From JANNYA01 sp031422315 (lineage in GTDB: Bacteria; Pseudomonadota; Gammaproteobacteria; Xanthomonadales; SZUA-5), in the NCBI GenBank assembly GCA_031422315.1, contig JANOQN010000038.1:73119-137118 (forward strand): DNA of 64,000 nucleotides, written 5' to 3'. The position numbers and the translations under genes were made by a program. How positions within the stretch are numbered: the stretch's first letter is position 1; each line of letters opens with the position of its first letter. Under the pieces are notes generated by a model. The model worked only from the letters and a program-made list of their open reading frames with translations. It searched no databases and was not told where the DNA came from. Shown here piece after piece: positions 27,952 through 37,037 of this stretch.

Positions 27952-28394
27952 AAGCGTGATTCGCCGCGAATTAGCAGTAGGCTGGGCTTGAGTGCCACGA
28001 TAGGCTGCTGATGCTCGCCTGCAGCAGCGCAAAGAAAATCGCCTTTTTGCATGAGTCGACCTGCGTGTTCCAGCTGGCCGTCCAAAATCAAGCAAGCCTC
28101 ATCCATCAAATGCCCATGATCCGGTATGCATGCGCCTTGCGCTAGTCGCCAAAGTGCAATCATGCTGCCGTGTGCATCTTGCAATTTGCGCACCGAAACG
28201 CCCGGCAATATCTTAATGTAATCATGTTCGCTGGCAAGCGTGAGCGCGTTTGGCTTTGCTGCTAACGCGTCGATAATCCGATTTTTAAGCTTGACTTTTC
28301 GCGCGCTGTCGAGCCGTTTAGCGGGCAATTCAAGCGCAATACGCTGCATGAGCTCAGGCTCAAACGCGGATTGCTGGTTTTGTTGAATGGTCAT
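27948..28394 (-). CDS. ChrR-like cupin, candidate anti-sigma factor
   Basis: 148 aa. A basic N-terminal helix region (residues 1-45) is followed by a cupin barrel with the metal-binding pattern IPDHGHLMDEACLILDG and a late histidine in AGEHQQ, as in ChrR zinc-binding anti-sigma proteins, which have an N-terminal anti-sigma domain and a C-terminal cupin. Its ATG overlaps the stop of the GNAT-sigma gene (ATGA), the normal arrangement for an ECF sigma and its anti-sigma. The N-terminal portion is short, and the zinc-finger HxxxCxxC of classic ZAS proteins is missing, so sigma inhibition needs proof. Confidence 0.65.
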   Translation of the reverse strand: MTIQQNQQSAFEPELMQRIALELPAKRLDSARKVKLKNRIIDALAAKPNALTLASEHDYIKILPGVSVRKLQDAHGSMIALWRLAQGACIPDHGHLMDEACLILDGQLEHAGRLMQKGDFLCAAAGEHQQPIVALKPSLLLIRGESRF

Positions 28395-29539
28395 GGCGTA
28401 ACTCCCCGCGCAATCAGCGCCTGTTTTAGTTTTTCTTGCCCGCGCCGGATATGGCTTTTGACCGTGCCTAACGCAATGCCGGTCAATTCGGCGATTTCAA
28501 AGTGTGATAAGTCTTTGAAAAATGCCAGCTCGATCATTTTTCGTTGATCAGCGGATAGCTCTTTAAGTGCATCGTGCAGCTGGCTATTGGTTTGCAGCGC
28601 GTTCAACAGATCTGGCGCATCGGTTACTTCAGCCAATGCGGACGGGTCGATTTCATTGAAGGGCGTGCTGTCAAAATTCAGCATAGTTCGGCGCTTTCGC
28701 ACCCAGTCAATCGCTCGGCTGCGCGCGATAATCAGCAGCCAAGCCATGACCGGCCCGCGCGCCGCGCTGTATTGCTGCGGGCGCTCCCATACGTGCCGAT
28801 AGACTTCGCACATGACATCGTCGGCGTCGGCGTCATTGCGCACAATGCGCGCGACGACGCCATGTACGCGATCCACGCTCATTTCATACAACGTGGCAAG
28901 CGCTGTGTGGCTGCCAGCGGCAATCTGCGCCAATAAATTAGCCAGCTCTTCTGATTCAGTAGCGATTGGCGCAGTGGATTTCGCGTGCTCGGTTGATTGA
29001 GTTGATTTGAGCTGCTTTTTAATTACTACGAAATACAAATCATCCCGCAATGGCGCGCCAAAGCGGGCGTCGCCATACGGAAATGGGTGCGTTTTTGCGG
29101 TGCGTTCATAGCCGCGCCGTTGGTAAAACGCCAGCAGACTTTCACGCAGCCAAATCACCCACATTTCCATATGTGAGCACCCCGCTTGCAGGGCCAACGC
29201 TTCGCAGTGTGCCAGCATGGCTTTGCCCACGCCTTTGCTTTGCAGCGCTGGCTGCACCGCGAACATGCCGAAGTGCCCGAGTGCGCCATCAAGCTCCAGC
29301 TGCGCACTCGCTAACAGCTGGCCGTTGGCGCGCGTGCAAAGCACGATTTGTTGGCCGGGCGTGTCAATAATTTGCTCGACATCGCTGACATCGGTGCGCT
29401 GGCCTGCTAAAAAATCGGCCTCAGTAGTCCAGCCGGCTTTGGAAGATTCACCGCGATAAGCCGATTGCACCAGCGCGGCAATGGCGCTGGCATCGGCAGT
29501 GTTTGCTTTACGAAAGTGCCAATCCATGCTGCCCTGCAT
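28391..29539 (-). CDS. GNAT acetyltransferase - ECF sigma factor fusion
   Basis: 382 aa in one continuous frame. Residues 5-175 are a GNAT domain: WHFRKANTADASAIAALV, LGHFGMFAVQPALQSKGVGKAML (acetyl-CoA loop QSKGVGKAM about 100-108), FYQRRGYERTAKT. A 30-residue polar linker has no internal ATG. Residues 200-290 are sigma region 2 (LYEMSVDRVHGVVARIVRNDADADDVMCEVYRHVW ... MAWLLIIARSRAIDWVRKRR). Residues 325-378 are region 4 (LSADQRKMIELAFFKDLSHFEIAELTGIALGTVKSHIRRG). So it is a sigma-70 family ECF factor with an N-terminal acetyltransferase. The second ATG at 29527 may be the true start. It is coupled to DUF2333 upstream and the cupin downstream. A fusion error cannot be fully excluded without homologues. 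Confidence 0.85.
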   Translation of the reverse strand: MQGSMDWHFRKANTADASAIAALVQSAYRGESSKAGWTTEADFLAGQRTDVSDVEQIIDTPGQQIVLCTRANGQLLASAQLELDGALGHFGMFAVQPALQSKGVGKAMLAHCEALALQAGCSHMEMWVIWLRESLLAFYQRRGYERTAKTHPFPYGDARFGAPLRDDLYFVVIKKQLKSTQSTEHAKSTAPIATESEELANLLAQIAAGSHTALATLYEMSVDRVHGVVARIVRNDADADDVMCEVYRHVWERPQQYSAARGPVMAWLLIIARSRAIDWVRKRRTMLNFDSTPFNEIDPSALAEVTDAPDLLNALQTNSQLHDALKELSADQRKMIELAFFKDLSHFEIAELTGIALGTVKSHIRRGQEKLKQALIARGVTP

Positions 29540-29541
29540 GG

Positions 29542-30600
29542 TTAACCCCGCTGCAGCAGCTGGCGCAAATCCGACACTTGCGCGCTGGCTCTAGAGATGT
29601 AGTTCGCCATTACCAAGCTGTGATTGGCGAAAAACCCAAAGCCGCCGCCGTTCAAAATCATCGGGCTCCAAATCAGGCCTTGGGTTTCTTCTAATTCGCG
29701 CATAATTTGCTTCAGGCTGGCCTGCGCATTTTTAGTTTGTAGCACCGGTGCAAAGTCCACTTCGATCGCCTTCATAATGTGCAAAAGCGCGAACGCCGCG
29801 CCGCGCGCTTCGTAAAAATTGTCGTCAATCTTCATCCACGGCGTGCGCACGGCCAGCATGGGGGTGCCGCTCGTGCTTTGCTGCGCGTTCGGGTCATTCG
29901 CTAAATCTGTGTTTTGCCGCTGATGTGTCACGCTAGCACTCAGGCGTTGACTGAGTGAGCCAAGCTGTTTTTCCACCAGTCGCAAATAATTTTCTAAATT
30001 ATCCGCGCGCGTATAAAACTGCGCTTTTGGCTGATTTGGATCCGCCAAGCGATTCAAATAAGTCGTGACGAAATTTTGGCCTTTGCTGTACTGACCTTCG
30101 GTTGAGGGAATAATCCAGCGATCATTCGGACTGGCGTAAAGCGGCTGCGCTTCAGATAAATCTGCATCATCTTGCGATTGCGTTTGCGAACGGGAAAAAT
30201 CGTTGCGCAGCGACAAACTCAAATCACGCAGCTGTTGCACCATGCCGAACTCAAAATTCGGCATGTTATCTAGCAATACACCAGGCGGCAGGTGATCGTT
30301 GCTCAAATATCCGCCCGGCTTATTCAACAAAGTATCGGTTAGCTCGATCAGCGTAGCGGTGGTCACGTAGCCTGGTACCAGCTGCTGACTAGACGTTTGG
30401 GCTCTGGCTTTGGCGCGGATGAGCGGATCAAACGCGGCGGGTTCCCGGCTGGCGTAATAGCCCCAAGAACTCAATCCCAGTAGCACAAGTAGCGCGATGG
30501 CGAAGCCCAGTTTGAGCTTCCAGCGACGGGGTTTTGTGGCGGTGCCGCTCAATAAGGGCGCAGCATTTGCAGAATTTACGTCAGCGGATGCAGTTGTCAT
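29542..30600 (-). CDS. DUF2333 family membrane-anchored protein
   Basis: 352 aa with a short cytoplasmic tail, one transmembrane helix (about residues 28-48: LKLGFAIALLVLLGLSSWGYY), then a periplasmic domain. FDPLIRAKARAQ, LVPGYVTTATLIELTDTLLNKPGGYLSNDHLPPG, GMVQQLRDLSLSLRNDFSRSQ and LASDA-like/GGGFGFFANHSLVMANYISRA match the DUF2333 family. Function unknown. Two bases separate its stop from the GNAT-sigma start, so it heads that operon. It may be a target or partner of the sigma system, which is inference from position. Confidence 0.8.
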   Translation of the reverse strand: MTTASADVNSANAAPLLSGTATKPRRWKLKLGFAIALLVLLGLSSWGYYASREPAAFDPLIRAKARAQTSSQQLVPGYVTTATLIELTDTLLNKPGGYLSNDHLPPGVLLDNMPNFEFGMVQQLRDLSLSLRNDFSRSQTQSQDDADLSEAQPLYASPNDRWIIPSTEGQYSKGQNFVTTYLNRLADPNQPKAQFYTRADNLENYLRLVEKQLGSLSQRLSASVTHQRQNTDLANDPNAQQSTSGTPMLAVRTPWMKIDDNFYEARGAAFALLHIMKAIEVDFAPVLQTKNAQASLKQIMRELEETQGLIWSPMILNGGGFGFFANHSLVMANYISRASAQVSDLRQLLQRG

Positions 30601-30954
30601 GGCTCAGCCAAAAGGAGAGAAGCGTCAACAGTAACGCAGATCAGGGGAATTGGGCGTTAACTGATGGCTAGCGGTGGTGAGATATCTTTACAACTGCAAA
30701 AGCACGCCGACTGGCTTGTTGCCCAGAGCGCAATCAATTGCCTTATCGTCATTCCCGCGAAAGCGGGAATCCAGGTTCGTCGAGCATCGGACGCGCACAT
30801 CAGGGTAAAAATGCGCAGATTGCAGTGCTTTTGACGTATGTGCGAACGTTGACACCTGCACTGGATCCCCGCCTGCGCGGGGATGACGAGGCGGGATCGA
30901 GCAGGCCGCAAAATAAACTGTGCGTGAGGCTGAAGCATGGTCACAGTTAGCAGC
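30601..30954. other. Intergenic region with REP-like pair, no gene
   Basis: Between DUF2333 and frmB. Contains two REP-like hairpins in opposite orientation at 30747-30774 and 30861-30889, and no credible coding frame. Confidence 0.6.
30747..30889. repeat. REP-like palindromic pair
   Basis: CGTCATTCCCGCGAAAGCGG begins the unit at 30747-30774, and the inverted partner CTGGATCCCCGCCTGCGCGG is at 30861-30889. It is the same family as at 21171, 45441 and 50150. Confidence 0.85.
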
Positions 30955-31797
30955 CTACGCTTCAAGTTCGCAACCCAAAGCCCGCGCATGATGAGCCAAA
31001 TGCTCGCCAATGAAACTCGCGACAAAGTAGTAGCTGTGATCGTAGCCGACCTGCATTCGTAAGTTCAGCGGATGTGCGAACTTTTCACACGCCGCCTTGA
31101 GCAGCTCAGGCGTTAGCGATTTACCTAAAAACTCATCTTGATCACCCTGATCAATCAGCAGTTCAAGCCGCTCGGATGCGTGTTCGATGAGCGCTACGCT
31201 GTCGTATTGAAGCCAGTTAGCGCTTTCTGTTCCCAAATAGTTCGTAAAGGCTTTTTGGCCCCAAGGCACTTGACTAGGCGCCACAATCGGCGCGAAGGCT
31301 GACACGCTTTGATAGCGGCCAGGATTGCGCAGCGCAATCATCAATGCGCCGTGCCCGCCCATGGAATGCCCGGAAATAGCGCGTTTTTGATTCACATTAA
31401 AGTGCGCTTCAATTAACTTAGGTAGCTCAACCACGATGTAGTCGTACATTTGATAGTTTGCCGCCCACGGTGCCTGGGTTGCGTTGATGTAAAAGCCTGC
31501 GCCAAGCCCTAAATCATAGCTAGGCCCGGTCGCAACGCCTTCCCCGCGCGGGCTGGTGTCTGGCACCACCAACACCACGCCATGCTCGGCCGCGTAGCGC
31601 TGCGCGCCTGCTTTGGTGATGAAATTTTGCTCAGTGCAGGTCAAGCCCGATAGCCAATAAAGCACCGGCGCGGGCTTATCATGGATGCCGGGCGGCAAAT
31701 ACACTGCGACGTTCATTTCGCAATTCAAACTGTTTGATGCGTGTCGCCAGACTTGCTGCTGGCCGCCAAAGCAGGTTCGATTTTCTATGCAAATCAT
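30955..31797 (-). CDS. frmB: S-formylglutathione hydrolase FrmB
   Basis: 280 aa, the usual length. Hydrolyses S-formylglutathione to formate and glutathione. The esterase nucleophile elbow GHSMGGHGALMIAL (serine about 149), LSGLTCTEQNFITKAGAQR, TSPRGEGV and the late DQGDQDEFL and YDHSYYF residues (Asp, His) are all present. AGGG seven bases before ATG. It follows frmA by 24 bases in the formaldehyde-detoxification operon. Confidence 0.95.
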   Translation of the reverse strand: MICIENRTCFGGQQQVWRHASNSLNCEMNVAVYLPPGIHDKPAPVLYWLSGLTCTEQNFITKAGAQRYAAEHGVVLVVPDTSPRGEGVATGPSYDLGLGAGFYINATQAPWAANYQMYDYIVVELPKLIEAHFNVNQKRAISGHSMGGHGALMIALRNPGRYQSVSAFAPIVAPSQVPWGQKAFTNYLGTESANWLQYDSVALIEHASERLELLIDQGDQDEFLGKSLTPELLKAACEKFAHPLNLRMQVGYDHSYYFVASFIGEHLAHHARALGCELEA

Positions 31798-31821
31798 CAG
31801 CTTACCCTAAATGTCTTGTTG

Positions 31822-32931
31822 CTAAAAATGAATCACCGTACGAATCGACTTGCCCGCATGCATCAAATCGAACGCTTCATTAATGCGCTCCAAGCCCATG
31901 CTGTGCGTTACAAACGGGGCTAAATCAATTTCACCCGCCATGGCTTGTTCGACCATGCCCGGCAGCTGAGTTCGGCCCTTCACGCCGCCAAAAGCCGAGC
32001 CGCGCCAAACCCGTCCAGTAACGAGTTGAAACGGCCGGGTGCGAATTTCCTGGCCCGCGCCGGCAACGCCGATAATGATACTCTCGCCCCAGCCTTTGTG
32101 GCAGCACTCTAGTGCGGATCGCATCACTTCAACATTGCCAATGCACTCAAAGCTAAACTCGACGCCGCCATCGGTGAGCTCGACAATGACCTCTTGAATC
32201 GGCTTGCTAAAATTCTTTGGATTGATGCACTCGGTGGCGCCCATTTGCATCGCGAGTGCGAATTTGCTCGGATTGGTGTCAATGCCAATAATGCGGCCCG
32301 CTTTGGCTTGGCGCGCGCCTTGCACTACCGCCAAACCAATTCCGCCCAAGCCAAACACCGCGACGTTGTCACCCGCTTTGACCTTGGCGGTATTGTGTAC
32401 TGCGCCAATGCCGGTGGTGACGCCGCAGCCAAGCAAACACACATGCTCAGGATTTGCGGATGGATTGATCTTGGCTAAGGAAATTTCATTGACGACGGTG
32501 TATTCGCTAAAGGTGCTGCAGCCCATGTAGTGAAAGATCGGCTGGCCGTTGTAGCTAAACCGGGTGCTGCCATCAGGCATTAAACCCTTGCCCTGCGTAG
32601 CACGCACTTTTTGGCATAAATTGGTGCGCCCGGATAAGCAAAACTTACATTCCCGGCATTCGGCGGTATAGAGCGGAATGACATGATCGCCGGGTTTCAC
32701 GCTCGTTACGCCGCTGCCCACATCGATCACAATGCCTGCGCCTTCATGGCCGAGCACTGCCGGAAAAATGCCTTCAGGATCGTCTCCACTGAGTGTGTAC
32801 GCATCTGTGTGGCACACGCCAGTGTGGGTTATTTTGATGAGCACTTCGCCCGCACGCGGCGGCGCAACGTCTAGCTCGACAATTTGTAGGGCTTCACCTG
32901 CGGCAAAGGCAACGGCGGCACGGCTTTTCAT
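31822..32931 (-). CDS. frmA: S-(hydroxymethyl)glutathione dehydrogenase FrmA
   Basis: 369 aa class III alcohol dehydrogenase. It oxidises S-hydroxymethylglutathione, made spontaneously from formaldehyde and glutathione. Catalytic zinc Cys in THTGVCHTDAYTLSG, GHEGAGIV, the structural-zinc cysteines in TAECRECKFCLSGRTNLC, the NAD fold VFGLGGIGLAVVQGARQA and the family end GKSIRTVIHF. An upstream TTG at 32943 extends the frame, but the ATG (MKSRAAVAF) at 32931 matches homologues. No frmR-type regulator is adjacent. An 8-bp hairpin lies upstream. Confidence 0.96.
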   Translation of the reverse strand: MKSRAAVAFAAGEALQIVELDVAPPRAGEVLIKITHTGVCHTDAYTLSGDDPEGIFPAVLGHEGAGIVIDVGSGVTSVKPGDHVIPLYTAECRECKFCLSGRTNLCQKVRATQGKGLMPDGSTRFSYNGQPIFHYMGCSTFSEYTVVNEISLAKINPSANPEHVCLLGCGVTTGIGAVHNTAKVKAGDNVAVFGLGGIGLAVVQGARQAKAGRIIGIDTNPSKFALAMQMGATECINPKNFSKPIQEVIVELTDGGVEFSFECIGNVEVMRSALECCHKGWGESIIIGVAGAGQEIRTRPFQLVTGRVWRGSAFGGVKGRTQLPGMVEQAMAGEIDLAPFVTHSMGLERINEAFDLMHAGKSIRTVIHF

Positions 32932-32976
32932 GGGTAGTCTCAAGTGGATTTCGGGTCGCGACGATATTAGCGGCTC

Positions 32977-33000
32977 TAAGCGGCTTCAAAGCGCCGCTTA
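32977..33000. repeat. 8-bp hairpin between marC-family gene and frmA
   Basis: TAAGCGGC (32977-32984) and GCCGCTTA (32993-33000) enclose eight bases. It lies upstream of frmA on the minus strand, about 150 bases past the marC-family stop. No T-run follows, so it may be a regulatory site or structure for frmA, not a terminator. Confidence 0.4.
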
Positions 33001-33148
33001 TAAGTCCATTTATAAAAATATTTGCTTGACCGCTTTGCTTGCAGCGGCGAAGCTCAATTGTGTTCGACCTTGTGCCGTGCAGTCTCTGCCTAGCCCAAAA
33101 GCTGAGCCAATTAAGCTTCGCCTGGCACCTCCGATGGAAGGGAATTGG

Positions 33149-33733
33149 CTAGCGCACCGCAGTCGCAACGCCGTCCAGCACCATCTGCACTGACAGCGCG
33201 ACCAACAGCATGCCCATAAGGCGCTCAAATGCGGTCAATACGCTTTCGCCCAGCACCCGGTGCAGCACATTTGAGCCGAGCAAAATTACGCTACTGGCAA
33301 GCCATGCGCCAAACAGCGCGATTGACCAATCCACGGTCCGATCTGGGTGATCTTGCGCGAGCAGCATGAGCGCTGCCATGGCCGAAGGCCCGGCCACACC
33401 AGGAATGGCGAGCGGCACGATGAAGGGCTCATCACCTGGGTTATCGCCAAAAATTCCGCCTTGGGGTGGGAAAATCATGCGAATACCGATCAAAAACAGC
33501 ACAATGCCGCCGCCGATGCTGAGGCTTTCTTGACGTAAATGCAGCACGCTTAGAATGTGTTTGCCCGCGAACAAAAAAATAAAAAGTACCACTAGCGCTA
33601 TCAGTAATTCGCGAATCAACACAAAGCGCCGACGTTCTTGCGGCACGTTTTTGAGCACGCTTAGAAAGATCGGCACGTTGCCGAGTGGGTCCATAACGAT
33701 GAATAACAAAATCGCGGCGGAAAGCGTGGTCAT
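33149..33733 (-). CDS. MarC/YhgN family membrane protein
   Basis: 194 aa, six predicted transmembrane helices. Family marks LFIVMDPLGNVPIFLSVLK, IGGGIVLFLIGIRMIFP, VPLAIPGVAGPSA and MGMLLVALSVQMVLDG. The MarC family has no settled function (early antibiotic-resistance links were withdrawn). Its start overlaps the slt stop (ATGA), so it is the last gene of the DHH-slt-marC run. Confidence 0.9.
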   Translation of the reverse strand: MTTLSAAILLFIVMDPLGNVPIFLSVLKNVPQERRRFVLIRELLIALVVLFIFLFAGKHILSVLHLRQESLSIGGGIVLFLIGIRMIFPPQGGIFGDNPGDEPFIVPLAIPGVAGPSAMAALMLLAQDHPDRTVDWSIALFGAWLASSVILLGSNVLHRVLGESVLTAFERLMGMLLVALSVQMVLDGVATAVR

Positions 33734-35805
33734 GGCGTGCGCTCGGTTCTCGTGCGATTCGGCAGAGCTATCTGTGCTGGCACAACCGGCGCAGTCGATT
33801 TGGCTTCGGCTGATGTCAGCTGCGGTGCGGGGCAGCGTGTGGGTACGCTGGTTTCGACCAAATTGGGCGGTAAAAACCCGCTAAATTCCGGCACACGATC
33901 AGATAGTCGGCTTAAAGATTGATCAAGCCGATAGTCGTAAATCACCGTGAAGGCGAGCACGGTGCTGATGTAATCGCGGGTTTCTTTATACGGCACGGTT
34001 TCGATCCATAAATCAGGGTGCAGCTCGTACAGTGGATCGAGCCAGCGTTTGAGCGCGTTCGGCCCGGCGTTGTAGGCCGCCGTCATCAACATCGGCGAGC
34101 TTGCGTATTTTTTAGCGAGATCAGCGAGATGTTTGGTGCCTAACTTTAAGTTGAGCTTGGCGTCACGTAGGTTCACTGAGTTTGCCGAAATGCCCAGCGT
34201 TTTTGCGGTTATCGCTGCCGTCGATGGCAGCATTTGCATTAAGCCGATCGCGCCGGCATGTGAGGCAATACCCGGATTCCAGGCGCTTTCTTGACGAATA
34301 AGTCCGGCAACAAAAGCTGGATCTAGACCGTTTCGGTGTGCGTTTAGCGTCATGGTTTCGGTTTCCAGCAGCGGAAATCGCTCTTTGTAAAGCTTGCGAT
34401 CCGGTGGCTGGTTCAGCGCTAGAATCGCCAGCTCAGCCCAGCCCTGTTGGCTGGCAATAATGCCAGCTTGACGGCGCTGCGCAGGGTCAAGCTGGCCAAT
34501 TAAATGCATCCATTCGCGTTTGGCCTGCACGCCCTCGCCGAGCGCGAAAAACTCGACCATGCGGGGCAATGCGGTGCTGGTCAATATCGGCTTGGCGATC
34601 ACAACATCTAGCGTTCCAGATTCAGGGCAAAGCGCGTAGCCAATTCCAAGCCGATCTGCCGCTAGAAAGCCGAAAAAGCTGGCATCCAGACTGGCTGCTT
34701 GAAAATCACTAATTGCCAACTCGGGCTTACCCAGCCATTCTTGTAAGCGACCGCGCACATATCGCCACTTGGCAAGCTCGCGCAATGCGGGCGGCATGGC
34801 ATCAATTCTCGCCAGCGCAAGCTCTGGATTGAGCGCGCTCAACGCTCGGCGCACGCCCCATTCGCTGACTTGCGGGTCGCGTGCGGCGGGTTCGAGTGCG
34901 TCCAGCCATGCGCTTGCCTCTGGCCAATTTTCGATCAGTGCAAAACGCGCTTGTTCTAGCTTGACCGGCTGCAGCTCAGCTTCAGTTAGTGCCAGCGTTT
35001 TTAGGCTCAGCAAATGCGCGGGAATGGCACGCGGATTATTTGTCGCAATTTTGGCCAGCGCACGCACGACGAGCGCGCGATGGGGCGCATCACCCGGCCA
35101 GTTTGCTTGCTGCACTAGCGCGGCTTTTGGGTTTTGCTCGGCCAATATGGCGCGCTGTAAGAACGCTTGCTCAGCCTCTGACAGATACTTCGCAGATTCC
35201 GCAGCGTGGCCAAATTGAGCTACCTTCAGCTGCGTTTGTACGCGCGCGCTAAACCTCGCACTTGCGTCGCTAGCGTGCTCAGCAAAGTGTAAAAATGCCG
35301 CCGAGCACGCGCTGGCTGGGGTTTGTGGATCTTGCACCAAGGCGCGCGCATGCGCGGCACCCAGCTCCGCGTCGGGCAGTAAAAACATGCGCGCTTGCCA
35401 AGCTTGGCAGCGGCGCTCTGGGCTAACCTGCGTACTTTGATAGACCTGCAAAAATTGCCGCCAATCGCTGCGTGCAAATGCCAATGCAAGTTTACTTTCG
35501 CGCAAACGCGCCGCGCCTGGCAGCGCAGCGCCCCACACTTTCAGCCACGCGGCGGTGCTATCCCAATCGTTTTGCGCGGGCATCCGCTGCCATGCCGCAA
35601 GTTCAACATAGGGCAGCAACGGATAACCCGAAAGCGCTTCAAGCTGTGCGGGTGTGAGCGTGCCTGCGCGCGCGGCGACTAACGCTTTCGGGTAAAGCGC
35701 GCGCTGCGCATTAAGCTCCGCTGCATTGATTGACGCTGCCGTTAACAGCGCTGCAATCAAGCCAGTGATAGCCGCAACGCTTTTAGGCATCACGCGTGGT
35801 GCCAT
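33730..35805 (-). CDS. slt: Soluble lytic murein transglycosylase
   Basis: 691 aa, signal peptide (residues 6-29, ending INAAE). The long alpha-helical superhelix fits Slt70, and the C-terminal lysozyme-like domain has the catalytic glutamate in GLIRQESAWNPG (about residue 503), GAIGLMQMLPSTA and MTAAYNAGP. It cleaves the MurNAc-GlcNAc bond with anhydro product in the periplasm. A start at 35790 (MPKSV) is possible. It overlaps the DHH gene upstream and the MarC gene downstream. Confidence 0.93.
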   Translation of the reverse strand: MAPRVMPKSVAAITGLIAALLTAASINAAELNAQRALYPKALVAARAGTLTPAQLEALSGYPLLPYVELAAWQRMPAQNDWDSTAAWLKVWGAALPGAARLRESKLALAFARSDWRQFLQVYQSTQVSPERRCQAWQARMFLLPDAELGAAHARALVQDPQTPASACSAAFLHFAEHASDASARFSARVQTQLKVAQFGHAAESAKYLSEAEQAFLQRAILAEQNPKAALVQQANWPGDAPHRALVVRALAKIATNNPRAIPAHLLSLKTLALTEAELQPVKLEQARFALIENWPEASAWLDALEPAARDPQVSEWGVRRALSALNPELALARIDAMPPALRELAKWRYVRGRLQEWLGKPELAISDFQAASLDASFFGFLAADRLGIGYALCPESGTLDVVIAKPILTSTALPRMVEFFALGEGVQAKREWMHLIGQLDPAQRRQAGIIASQQGWAELAILALNQPPDRKLYKERFPLLETETMTLNAHRNGLDPAFVAGLIRQESAWNPGIASHAGAIGLMQMLPSTAAITAKTLGISANSVNLRDAKLNLKLGTKHLADLAKKYASSPMLMTAAYNAGPNALKRWLDPLYELHPDLWIETVPYKETRDYISTVLAFTVIYDYRLDQSLSRLSDRVPEFSGFLPPNLVETSVPTRCPAPQLTSAEAKSTAPVVPAQIALPNRTRTERTP

Positions 35806-36727
35806 CTTGTAAAATCGCGGCGATTAATTCTGACAGCACGCGCTCAGAATCTTCGTTTGGCACTTGGCAAGTTCCGGCGTTTTGATGCCCGCCACCGCCG
35901 TATTTCAAACACAAATCACCGATATGGGTTTTGCTGCTGCGGTTGATAATCGACTTCCCAATCGCAAAAACGGTGTTCTGCTGCTTAACACCCCACAGCA
36001 CGTGGATTGAAATCGACGTTTCAGGAAATAGCGCGTAAAGCACGAAGCGATTTGCCGCAAAAATCGTTTGCTCCTGCCTGAAATCAGCGACTACTAAATG
36101 CTGGTGCACCGTCGCAACGCGCCGTAGCTGCACTGAAGCGGGGCCGCGGTGGTTATCGTACAAATCGGCGCGTTCGGCCACATCAGGCAGCTGCAAAATT
36201 TCTTCGACTGGGTGATTACGCACTGCGTCGATTAAATTCATCATCAAATCGTAGTTGGAGATTTTGAAATTCTTGAAGCGGCCAAGGCCGGTGCGGGCGT
36301 CCATCAAAAAATTCAATAGCGACCAATTTTCTGGATACAAAATCTCTTCGATTGAATAGTGCGCGGCATCAGCCTGATCAACCGCGCGCATCAGCTCTTC
36401 ACTAATGCCGGGAAAGCGCCCTGCGCCGCCGAAATGGTCATACACTACGCGCGCGGCGGAAAACGCGTTCGGATCAATAATATGATTAGCGGCGCCATCG
36501 CCGACCCTTGTTATTTCACTGGCGTGATGATCAAACACCATGTGTGCACCTTTGACGTAAGGCAAATTGGTGGTGATGTCGCGATCCGTAATTGAAATTT
36601 TGCCGTCCTGCATGTCTTTGGGGTGCACAAACGTGATTTCGTCAATCATGCCGAGTTCGCGCAGCAATACGGCGCACACAAGGCCATCAAAATCACTGCG
36701 GGTTACCAGTCTGTAGGTGTTTGCCAT
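35783..36727 (-). CDS. DHH-family phosphoesterase
   Basis: 314 aa from the ATG at 36727 (GGAG five bases before); the open frame upstream to 36883 lacks a supported start. DHH motif in MVFDHHASE, first metal site RSDFDGLVCAVL, and the C-terminal DHHA1 motif YGGGGHQNAGT. Relatives are exopolyphosphatase-like enzymes, nanoRNases and c-di-AMP/pApA phosphodiesterases. The exact substrate is not fixed by the sequence. Its stop overlaps slt by 23 bases. Confidence 0.87.
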   Translation of the reverse strand: MANTYRLVTRSDFDGLVCAVLLRELGMIDEITFVHPKDMQDGKISITDRDITTNLPYVKGAHMVFDHHASEITRVGDGAANHIIDPNAFSAARVVYDHFGGAGRFPGISEELMRAVDQADAAHYSIEEILYPENWSLLNFLMDARTGLGRFKNFKISNYDLMMNLIDAVRNHPVEEILQLPDVAERADLYDNHRGPASVQLRRVATVHQHLVVADFRQEQTIFAANRFVLYALFPETSISIHVLWGVKQQNTVFAIGKSIINRSSKTHIGDLCLKYGGGGHQNAGTCQVPNEDSERVLSELIAAILQDGTTRDA

Positions 36728-37037
36728 GTTTGCTCCAAAGGTTACGTTTGCGCTTAGCTGAGCCGTTGAGGATACAGCTGTGGACAGTTTTGTACACCTT
36801 GCAGGCTCGCCTATTTGCAATCGACCCCAAAACTTTTCGCGCACTGGATGATGTAACCGCGATTTGGTCACGAATCGTCGCAAAGAATTCTGCTATGCGA
36901 GGCAAGCTCGCTTGAACCACATCGATATAGTCAAAATATCGTCAAAATTACGCACGCAGGCCCAAAAAAGCCTTTTGCACTCGGAACACTCATGCTAACT
37001 TGCCTTTCATTGTGTAAACCCTTTTGGAGCGCTATCA
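36728..37037. other. Divergent intergenic region
   Basis: 310 bases between the DHH gene and the TonB-family gene, with no gene. The only structure seen is a weak inverted pair CGATAT (36923-36928)/ATATCG (36936-36941), about 115 bases before the TonB start. Confidence 0.4.

Noticed and set aside
27952..28095. N-terminal extension of the methyltransferase
   Set aside because: It would lie entirely within the cupin gene out of frame and shows no family similarity.
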